From Anaerolineales bacterium (GTDB taxonomy: Bacteria > Chloroflexota > Anaerolineae > Anaerolineales > Villigracilaceae): a stretch of DNA of 8,904 nucleotides. The stretch spans positions 1 through 8,904 of the forward strand of contig JADLCG010000033.1 of NCBI GenBank assembly GCA_020847355.1. The letters are read 5' to 3'. The notes under the pieces are model-generated. The model was not told where the DNA came from and did not search any database. It was given only the letters and a program-made list of their open reading frames with translations. Both the position numbers and the translations under genes were made by a program. Below are positions 1-4,674 of the stretch, one piece after another. Every line of letters starts with the position of its first letter. Within the stretch, counting starts at the first letter, position 1.

Positions 1-29
1 ATTCTCCAACCAGGAAACTAACAAACTAT

Positions 30-1619
30 ATGACTACCAAACTAATAGAATGTATCCCCAATTTTTCCGAAGCGCGGCGACCTGAAGTGATTGACCAAAT
101 CGTCGCGTCTATCCAATCGGTCAGTGACGTAAAACTCCTTGACCGTTCCTCTGATCTTGACCACAACCGCACGGTGTTAACTTTTGCAGGCTCGCCAACA
201 GGCGTGGAAGAAGCCGCCTATCGTGCCATCAAAACGGCATCTGAATTAATTGATTTAGATCAACACACCGGCGAGCATCCCCGCATTGGGGCAACCGACG
301 TTGTGCCGTTTGTGCCGCTGTCTAATGCCAGCATGAATGATTGCATTGCCATCGCCGTCAGCTTGGCAAAACGCGTGGGGTCAGAACTCAACATCCCCGT
401 CTATTTGTATGAAGCGGCGGCTACCAGACCCGAACGAACTAATTTGGAAAATATCCGCAAGGGGCAGTACGAAGTTCTTAAGTCAGAAATCGAAACCAAT
501 GAAAATAGAAAACCTGATTATGGACCCAGCAAACTTCCGAAAGCGGGCGCAACGGTTATCGGCGCGAGAAATCCGTTAATTGCTTTCAATGTTTATCTCA
601 CTACTGATGATGTGGATATTGCAAAGAAAATTGCCAAAGCTGTGCGTCAATCATCGGGTGGTTTGCGTTATGTGAAGGGACTTGGTTTATTGGTGGATGG
701 TCGCGCGCAAGTTTCAATGAACTTAACGAATTTTCGGGATACGCCCATTGCGCGTGTGGTTGAAATGATTCGACGTGAGGCTGAACGTTATGGCGTTGCG
801 ATTCATCATAGCGAGTTGGTTGGATTGATTCCGCAGGAAGCGTTGATTGATACGGCGGTTTGGTACACGCAACTAGACCAATTTGATAAAGAACAGATTC
901 TTGAAACAAGACTTTATTCAGCAGACGATAGACAACAGACGACTGACCATAATCGTCCATCGTCAATGGTCAATGGTCTGGATAACGCTTCAACCTCTAA
1001 CCTGAAACCTGCAACCTTCATAGACGAATTAGCCTCGCCCTTGCCTGCTCCTGGTGGTGGCTCTGCCGCCGCTTACGCTGGCGCAATGGGCGCCGCGCTG
1101 GTTTCTATGGTTTCAGGTTTAACCATCGGACGAAAAAAATACGCCGAAGTGGAAGCCGAAATGCAAGCCGTGCATGTGCTCTCTGAAAAATTGCGCGCTG
1201 AAATGACTCAAGCAGTGGATGATGATGCCGCTTCATTTGAAGCAGTGATCGGCGCTTTCAAATTACCCAAAGAGACCGATGAACAACAAAAAGCCAGGAC
1301 TGCCGCCATTCAAATTGCAACCTTGAACGCCGCGTACATACCTTTGCAATCTGTCCAACGCGCTGTCAAAATTATGGAGCTTGCGATCAAATGCGCTGAG
1401 CATGGAAATATCAACGCCATCAGCGATGCGCTGTCTGGCTTTGCGATGGCGCGCGCTTCGTTAACTGCCGCTGGTTATAACGTGCGAATTAATATCAATT
1501 CTCTGCCAGATAAATCCGCTGGAGATGCATATTTGAAAGAACTGGCTGAGTTGGAAAAGAAAGCCGATAAGCTGGAAAAAGAGATAAGAAAGATAATGAA
1601 GGATAGAGGCGGGATATAG
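30..1619 (+). CDS. ftcD: Bifunctional glutamate formimidoyltransferase / formimidoyl-THF cyclodeaminase
   Basis: A cytosolic two-domain enzyme of histidine breakdown. It moves the formimino group from N-formimino-L-glutamate to tetrahydrofolate, then releases ammonia to give 5,10-methenyl-THF. The formiminotransferase half spans about residues 3-295. It contains HTGEHPRIGATD at 79-90, whose H83 matches the catalytic histidine (His82) of the mammalian enzyme. The cyclodeaminase half spans about 328-525. It opens with ATFIDELASPLPAPGGGS and carries DDDAASFEAV near 397-406, where the family has a conserved Asp. The 529-aa length is close to mammalian FTCD (about 540); many bacteria keep the two activities as separate proteins. 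The linker at about 296-327 is polar, looks unstructured and is built from 7-bp DNA repeats. The start is the first ATG in the frame, with only a weak AGGAA about 13 nt upstream, so upstream cotranscription is possible. A hairpin with a T-run follows the stop. Family call is very secure. Confidence 0.95.
   Translation: MTTKLIECIPNFSEARRPEVIDQIVASIQSVSDVKLLDRSSDLDHNRTVLTFAGSPTGVEEAAYRAIKTASELIDLDQHTGEHPRIGATDVVPFVPLSNASMNDCIAIAVSLAKRVGSELNIPVYLYEAAATRPERTNLENIRKGQYEVLKSEIETNENRKPDYGPSKLPKAGATVIGARNPLIAFNVYLTTDDVDIAKKIAKAVRQSSGGLRYVKGLGLLVDGRAQVSMNLTNFRDTPIARVVEMIRREAERYGVAIHHSELVGLIPQEALIDTAVWYTQLDQFDKEQILETRLYSADDRQQTTDHNRPSSMVNGLDNASTSNLKPATFIDELASPLPAPGGGSAAAYAGAMGAALVSMVSGLTIGRKKYAEVEAEMQAVHVLSEKLRAEMTQAVDDDAASFEAVIGAFKLPKETDEQQKARTAAIQIATLNAAYIPLQSVQRAVKIMELAIKCAEHGNINAISDALSGFAMARASLTAAGYNVRININSLPDKSAGDAYLKELAELEKKADKLEKEIRKIMKDRGGI
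923..980. repeat. Inverted array of eight degenerate 7-bp units inside ftcD
   Basis: Four plus-strand heptads at 923-950 read AGACGAT, AGACAAC, AGACGAC and TGACCAT. After a one- or two-base centre the same kind of heptad continues on the opposite strand: the reverse complement of 952-979 reads AGACCAT, TGACCAT, TGACGAT, GGACGAT. The consensus is roughly WGACSAY. The two 28-base arms match at 20 of 28 positions, so the array is also an imperfect 57-base palindrome. It encodes ftcD residues 298-317, in the linker between the two catalytic domains. The form recalls the heptanucleotide STRR repeats known from cyanobacteria; any relationship is inference. Confidence 0.75.
992..1019 (+). repeat. 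Four tandem AACCTNN heptads inside ftcD
   Basis: AACCT occurs at exactly 992, 999, 1006 and 1013, giving the units AACCTCT, AACCTGA, AACCTGC and AACCTTC. The array encodes residues 321-330 of FtcD, at the end of the linker, and runs into the first residues of the cyclodeaminase domain. It has the same 7-bp period as the preceding array but an unrelated unit sequence. Confidence 0.8.
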
Positions 1620-1627
1620 CATGGGTA

Positions 1628-1694
1628 TATGGAGTCAAGTAGCTTGCTACTTGACTTTTTTGATAAATCCGCCAGCAAGCTGGCTGACTCCATA
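1628..1694. repeat. Left REP-like double hairpin (BIME-like)
   Basis: Two inverted units share the head TATGGAGTCA. Hairpin 1 has an 11-bp stem AGTCAAGTAGC / GCTACTTGACT (1633-1643 / 1646-1656) around TT. Hairpin 2 has GCCAGC / GCTGGC (1671-1676 / 1679-1684) around AA. The outer head sequences (1628-1637 and 1685-1694) can pair with each other. Both tips read GCTTGC when read from the unit's own head. This matches the paired-inverted layout of REP/BIME elements that RAYT proteins act on. Confidence 0.8.
1633..1661 (+). terminator. Probable intrinsic terminator of ftcD, formed by REP hairpin 1
   Basis: An 11-bp perfect stem (1633-1643 / 1646-1656) with a TT tip starts 14 bases after the ftcD stop and is followed by six consecutive Ts (1656-1661). 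This has the geometry of a Rho-independent terminator. The stem is only about half G/C, so its strength is uncertain. It belongs to the mobile element, so the element appears to supply the host gene's terminator. Confidence 0.6.
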
Positions 1695-1695
1695 C

Positions 1696-1723
1696 TATGG
1701 AATCCAATGGCTTGCATTGGATT
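1696..1723 (+). repeat. Third left-end REP-like hairpin
   Basis: The head TATGGAATC (1696-1704) differs by one base from the other heads. A 9-bp stem AATCCAATG / CATTGGATT (1701-1709 / 1715-1723) encloses the 5-nt loop GCTTG, which again makes a GCTTGC tip (1710-1715). It abuts the transposase stop codon and lies head to head with the left double hairpin, one base apart. Confidence 0.7.
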
Positions 1724-2266
1724 TTAGAAATCATCTTCGACTTTAATCTTATCAATTGGCTGATTCAAAACTTGCTCCTTTAATTCATTATCCCCATTTT
1801 CCAGAAACCATCTATAACCACAAAATTGGTAATCAATAGCATTTTCCGCCAATCCATGTTTGACAAGATTTTCATGCACATAACGAAGTCTTGCCAAATA
1901 TGATTTTTCATAAGTTAAGCAGGTATCCCAATAATTAAACCAAACTTGCCTGCCAGATGTATGGTTTTGTTTGTTAATTTCAATGGCAGTAATTGAATGA
2001 AATTGTTGAATTAGCTTTGGTAAAGTTTTTGAGTTTTCAGGCGCTTCGGCAATAAAATGATAATGATTGTTCAAAATAGCCCAAGCCTGCAAATTCCAAT
2101 TCAAAAGACTCGCTCTTGCAAATAAAATTTGTAAGACAAATCCTTTCAAATTGTCATCGCTTAATAAGTGTTGTTTGTGTAAAATAGCCCCCGTAACCAT
2201 ATACATTGCATTTGGAAGAAAGTAATGTGGCGGGTTATGCAAGTAGACTTTGTAATTATCTTCCAT
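1724..2266 (-). CDS. REP-associated tyrosine transposase (RAYT, Y1/HUH family)
   Basis: A single-strand DNA endonuclease/transposase of the IS200-like Y1 superfamily (COG1943 type), expected to nick and rejoin DNA at REP hairpins. The HUH metal-binding motif is HYH at residues 68-70, in WAILNNHYHFIAEAP. The probable nucleophile is Y129 in LARLRYVHENLVKHGL, the usual RAYT context (Y-I/V-H-x-N-x-V-K-x-G). The N-terminal MYMVTGAILHKQHLL and the DYQFCGYRWF near 145-154 are also family-typical. At 180 aa it is full length, with no frameshift or stop. No clear Shine-Dalgarno precedes the ATG; TATAAT lies only 7 bases upstream of it, so the transcript may be nearly leaderless. It is more AT-rich than its neighbours. 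The hairpins on both sides are the likely substrate. Confidence 0.85.
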   Translation of the reverse strand: MEDNYKVYLHNPPHYFLPNAMYMVTGAILHKQHLLSDDNLKGFVLQILFARASLLNWNLQAWAILNNHYHFIAEAPENSKTLPKLIQQFHSITAIEINKQNHTSGRQVWFNYWDTCLTYEKSYLARLRYVHENLVKHGLAENAIDYQFCGYRWFLENGDNELKEQVLNQPIDKIKVEDDF

Positions 2267-2278
2267 ACTTTATATTAT
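2250..2278 (+). promoter_or_regulatory. Candidate promoter inside the RAYT element, directed at dcd
   Basis: TTGTAA (2250-2255) and TATTAT (2273-2278) are separated by 17 bases and point toward dcd. They match the sigma-70-type consensus at 4/6 and 5/6. The sequence overlaps the transposase start region. It matters because the element occupies the whole space just upstream of dcd. This rests on sequence match only. Confidence 0.35.
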
Positions 2279-2279
2279 A
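2274..2279 (-). promoter_or_regulatory. Candidate -10 box of the RAYT gene
   Basis: The minus strand reads TATAAT here, a perfect -10 hexamer, 7 bases before the transposase ATG. I see no convincing -35 at 16-18 bp spacing; that position falls in the palindrome of the right hairpin. If the box is used, the mRNA would start at or near the start codon. Confidence 0.35.
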
Positions 2280-2281
2280 CA

Positions 2282-2338
2282 TTTGGAGTGCAAAAGCTAG
2301 CTTTTGCAAATTACGCCAGCAAGCTGGCTGACTCCATA
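2282..2338. repeat. Right REP-like double hairpin
   Basis: Hairpin 4 is the 20-bp perfect palindrome TGCAAAAGCTAGCTTTTGCA (2289-2308). Hairpin 5 repeats GCCAGC-AA-GCTGGC (2315-2328). The outer bases TGGAGT (2284-2289) and ACTCCA (2331-2336) can pair. The 25 bases at 2314-2338 are identical to 1670-1694, whereas the hairpin 4 arms are unrelated to those of hairpin 1. The last base of this repeat is the first base of the dcd Shine-Dalgarno. Confidence 0.8.
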
Positions 2339-2343
2339 AGGAG
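2338..2343 (+). promoter_or_regulatory. dcd ribosome binding site fused to the element end
   Basis: AAGGAG lies 8 bases before the dcd ATG and fixes that start. CTCC at 2332-2335, in the element's terminal repeat, could pair with GGAG (2340-2343) across an ATAA tetraloop. Alternatively it can pair with TGGAG at 2284-2288, so the site may be alternately exposed or masked. The binding site is clear; the switching is conjecture. Confidence 0.75.
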
Positions 2344-2351
2344 AAAAAACA

Positions 2352-2906
2352 ATGGGACTTAAACCTGATCACTGGATTCGCAAGATGGCGTTGGAAGAAA
2401 AAATGATCGAACCGTTTGTAGATAAACAAGTAAGACAGGGCGTGATTTCGTATGGCGTTTCGTCTTATGGATATGATATCCGCGTGGCTGATGAATTTAT
2501 GATTTTTACCAATGTCCACTCGGCAATTGTAGACCCGAAAAACTTTGACACGAAGTCTATGGTGGAGTTTAAAGGCGAAGTCTGCGTAATTCCGCCGAAT
2601 TCCTTTGCGTTAGCGCGAACAGTGGAATACTTTCGTATTCCGCGCAAAGTGCTGACGGTCTGTTTGGGTAAATCCACCTATGCGCGGTGCGGGTTGATCG
2701 TCAACGTCACGCCCTTTGAACCGGAGTGGGAAGGCTACGTCACTTTAGAAATTTCAAACACTACGCCTTTGCCGGCAAAAATCTATGCAAACGAAGGCTT
2801 GGCGCAAGTCCTCTTTTTTGAAGCCGATGAAGAATGCGAAACTTCGTATGCCGATAAAAAAGGCAAATATCAGAAGCAACAATCTATCGTATTGCCCAAG
2901 TTGTAA
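2352..2906 (+). CDS. dcd: dCTP deaminase
   Basis: Deaminates dCTP to dUTP in the cytosol, feeding dUMP to thymidylate synthase; the family forms trimers with the dUTPase fold. The 184-aa protein shows GKSTYARCGLIVNVTPFEPE (residues 106-125), with S108 and R112 matching the E. coli Dcd active-site residues Ser111 and Arg115. It also has TLE with E133, matching catalytic Glu138. Other strong family blocks are SYGVSSYGYDIRVADEF, VDPKNFD, PPNSFALARTVEYF and TTPLPAKIYANEGLAQVLFF. The C-terminal GKYQKQ is the nucleotide-covering tail. The start is fixed by AAGGAG 8 nt upstream. A terminator-like hairpin follows 4 bases after the stop. Some family members also have dUTPase activity, which cannot be settled from motifs here. 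Confidence 0.96.
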   Translation: MGLKPDHWIRKMALEEKMIEPFVDKQVRQGVISYGVSSYGYDIRVADEFMIFTNVHSAIVDPKNFDTKSMVEFKGEVCVIPPNSFALARTVEYFRIPRKVLTVCLGKSTYARCGLIVNVTPFEPEWEGYVTLEISNTTPLPAKIYANEGLAQVLFFEADEECETSYADKKGKYQKQQSIVLPKL

Positions 2907-2910
2907 GCGG

Positions 2911-2949
2911 AAAGGTCTGGCGTGTTTCAAAACATTTCAGACCTTTTTT
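2911..2949 (+). terminator. Intrinsic terminator or attenuator between dcd and mprF
   Basis: A 9-bp perfect stem AAAGGTCTG / CAGACCTTT (2911-2919 / 2938-2946) encloses 18 bases that can themselves pair (TGTTT / AAACA). Six Ts end at 2949. The next base begins the Shine-Dalgarno of the following gene, so transcripts for that gene must read through or start inside the hairpin. Confidence 0.7.
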
Positions 2950-2953
2950 GAGG
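2950..2953 (+). promoter_or_regulatory. Ribosome binding site that decides the mprF start
   Basis: GAGG lies 8 bases before the ATG at 2962. It supports that start over an in-frame ATG at 2785 that lies inside dcd. It directly follows the T-run of the upstream terminator-like hairpin. Confidence 0.7.
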
Positions 2954-2961
2954 ATGAATTT

Positions 2962-4620
2962 ATGAAATTCAAATTTAATCTTCCGGCTGAGTTTAGCGTT
3001 CACTTGATCGCCTCAATGACCGCTATGATGGGCGCGATCAATGTCCTTTCAGCAGTTACGCCGCCTTTGCATGAAAGATTGAAAATACTTTTAACTGTCC
3101 TGCCGTTTATGGTTAGTCGCGGCGGGCATTTGGCTTCTGCTTTACTTGGGTTTGCGCTCATTGTTCTTTCGTCTGGCTTGTGGCGGCGAAAAAAGCAAGC
3201 TTGGTGGCTGGCATTTTTCATGTTGATCGCGTCGGTGATCGCGCATTTAACCAAAGGCTTAGATTATGAGGAGGCGATTTTTGCAATTTTGGTGATCGGC
3301 TTGTTGGTTTACGCCAAACCCCAGTTTCATGCGCTTTCAGATCGCCCCTCTGTGCGGCAGGGTTTGCAATTGACGCTTGCCGCCTTGCTGTTCACCGTCA
3401 TTTATGGCGTAACTGGCTTCTATCTATTGGATCGGCATTACAGCGTTAATTTCGGCTTTTGGTCGGCGCTGCGCCAAACCTTGATCATGTTTGTGGAATT
3501 TTACAACCCGGGCGTTCAGCCAATCACCGGTTTTGGACGTTATTTCAGCGCTTCGATTTATGCGGTTGGGATCGCGACGATCGCTTCTGCCTTTTTTATG
3601 CTTTTGCGCCCAGTGCTGATTCGTCACCCGGCGACAGAAGAGGATAGAAAACGAGCTTGGGAAATTGTGCAAACGCATGGTCGTACAGCGCAAGCCCGCA
3701 TGGCTCTCTTTGACGATAAATTATTCTTTTTTAGCGAAACTGGCTCGGTGATTTCTTACGTGTTGTCAAACCGCGTGGCGCTCGCGTTAGGCGATCCCAT
3801 CGGACCTGAGGCGGATCTTGAAAATTCCCTGACTGCTTTCAAAGCTTTTTGCAAGGCGAATGATTGGCTCCCCGCGTTTTATCAGATTCCTGCCGCCAGC
3901 CTCGAAAGCTACAAGCAAGCGAAGTTTGACGCGCTCAATATTGGCCGCGAAGCGCTTGTTAATCTTGGAGCTTTTACTTTAGAAGGCAGCGCCAACAAGA
4001 CTCTGCGTAATAGCTTTAATAAAATGCTGAAATTGGGCTATCGTTCCGACGTGATTCAGCCGCCTTATTCCGCGAGGATGATGCGCGAATTGAATCTGAT
4101 CAGCGAAGAATGGTTGACGAGTAAGGCGCTTTCGGAAATGCGTTTTTCTTTGGGCTGGTTTGACGAAGCCTATCTCAATACTTGCCCCATTTTGTTGGTG
4201 CGCGATCGTGAAGGCTTTATTGAGGCGTTTGCAAATATCATGCCAGAATTTCAGGCGCGGGAAGTAGCGCTAGACCTTATGCGTCATCGCAAAGTTTCTG
4301 AATCCGGGCTGATGGATTTTCTATTTGTTTCGTTATTTCAGTGGGGGCAACAACAAGGCTACGCTTCTTTCAATCTTGGGCTTAGCGCTTTTACCGAAAG
4401 CCAGAGCGGCGCTCAAGACCCAGCCATGAAGCGGACGCTCAATTATTTATACAGCAACCTGAATCGTTTTTATAACTTCAGCGGCTTGCATTCATTTAAG
4501 GAGAAATTTCACCCCGATTGGGAACCGCGTTATTTGGCTTACCCGGGCGTGGTGAATTTGCCAGCCGTCGCCGCGGCGTTGATGAAAGCCAATTTAGGCA
4601 GAACTTCCTCATTAATTTAA
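2962..4620 (+). CDS. mprF: MprF-like aminoacyl-phosphatidylglycerol synthase (DUF2156), short form
   Basis: A membrane enzyme expected to transfer an amino acid (Lys or Ala) from aminoacyl-tRNA to phosphatidylglycerol, lowering envelope negative charge. About six membrane segments can be seen near residues 12-30, 54-72, 80-97, 102-118, 135-155 and 196-217. A cytosolic DUF2156/GNAT-like synthase domain follows at about 235-545. Its blocks include ALALGDPIGP (273-282), NKTLRNSFNKMLKLGY (345-360), NLGLSAF (471-477) and FYNFSGLHSFKEKFHPDWEP, ending RYLAYP. It has 552 aa; S. aureus MprF is about 840 aa with roughly 14 membrane helices. The N-terminal flippase module therefore appears absent, leaving a synthase with a reduced membrane part. 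The start is ATG 2962; an ORF read from 2785 would overlap dcd by 122 bases. The gap to the HD-GYP gene is only 54 bases. Family is secure; the amino acid used is not. Confidence 0.85.
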   Translation: MKFKFNLPAEFSVHLIASMTAMMGAINVLSAVTPPLHERLKILLTVLPFMVSRGGHLASALLGFALIVLSSGLWRRKKQAWWLAFFMLIASVIAHLTKGLDYEEAIFAILVIGLLVYAKPQFHALSDRPSVRQGLQLTLAALLFTVIYGVTGFYLLDRHYSVNFGFWSALRQTLIMFVEFYNPGVQPITGFGRYFSASIYAVGIATIASAFFMLLRPVLIRHPATEEDRKRAWEIVQTHGRTAQARMALFDDKLFFFSETGSVISYVLSNRVALALGDPIGPEADLENSLTAFKAFCKANDWLPAFYQIPAASLESYKQAKFDALNIGREALVNLGAFTLEGSANKTLRNSFNKMLKLGYRSDVIQPPYSARMMRELNLISEEWLTSKALSEMRFSLGWFDEAYLNTCPILLVRDREGFIEAFANIMPEFQAREVALDLMRHRKVSESGLMDFLFVSLFQWGQQQGYASFNLGLSAFTESQSGAQDPAMKRTLNYLYSNLNRFYNFSGLHSFKEKFHPDWEPRYLAYPGVVNLPAVAAALMKANLGRTSSLI

Positions 4621-4665
4621 ACCTTAACTAGTTGGTTGTTCAAGGGTAGAATCCCGAATAATTTA

Positions 4666-4669
4666 GAGG
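4666..4669 (+). promoter_or_regulatory. Ribosome binding site that decides the HD-GYP start
   Basis: GAGG sits 5 bases before ATG 4675. This favours that start over an in-frame TTG at 4636, which has no comparable site. The 54-base gap after mprF holds nothing else I can call beyond a weak GGG/CCC mini-stem. Confidence 0.6.
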
Positions 4670-4674
4670 TAAGT

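Larger units (their letters stand above)
1628..2338 (-). mobile_element. RAYT (REP-associated tyrosine transposase) element with flanking hairpins
   Basis: This 711-bp unit is bounded by TATGGAGTCA (1628-1637) and its exact reverse complement TGACTCCATA (2329-2338). It holds one transposase gene on the minus strand, two hairpin pairs at the two ends, and a fifth hairpin just beyond the transposase stop. A 25-base block at 1670-1694 recurs exactly at 2314-2338. The interior is visibly more AT-rich than the neighbouring genes, which suggests separate ancestry. No target-site duplication is evident, as expected for HUH single-strand transposition. The exact boundaries are inferred from the inverted ends. 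Confidence 0.7.

Noticed and set aside
601..966. Minus-strand open frame inside ftcD
   Set aside because: It lies antisense to a clearly conserved gene, with no domain or start signal.
923..1019. Repeats in ftcD as a CRISPR-like array
   Set aside because: The period is 7 bp with no spacers and the units are degenerate; they are simple heptamer repeats.
1475..1755. Minus-strand open frames over the ftcD 3' end and hairpins
   Set aside because: They run through the repeat hairpins and antisense to ftcD, and their sequence resembles translated repeats.
1628..2338. Element as a DDE-type insertion sequence
   Set aside because: The gene has HUH and tyrosine motifs rather than DDE, there is no target duplication, and the ends are hairpins rather than long terminal inverted repeats.
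2256..2519. Minus-strand open frame across the right hairpins and the start of dcd
   Set aside because: It is antisense to dcd and composed partly of the palindromes, with no recognisable protein.
2785..2961. In-frame upstream extension of the mprF reading frame
   Set aside because: It overlaps the end of dcd by 122 bases, lacks a ribosome binding site and encodes a basic, non-family peptide. ATG 2962 has GAGG at good spacing and begins a typical membrane segment.
4636..4674. TTG start adding 13 residues to the HD-GYP protein
   Set aside because: ATG 4675 has GAGG 5 bases upstream, and the extra residues look like untranslated leader.
4621..4674. Small GGG-TAGAAT-CCC stem as a terminator after mprF
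   Set aside because: The stem is only three base pairs and has no T-run, so it is too weak to call.
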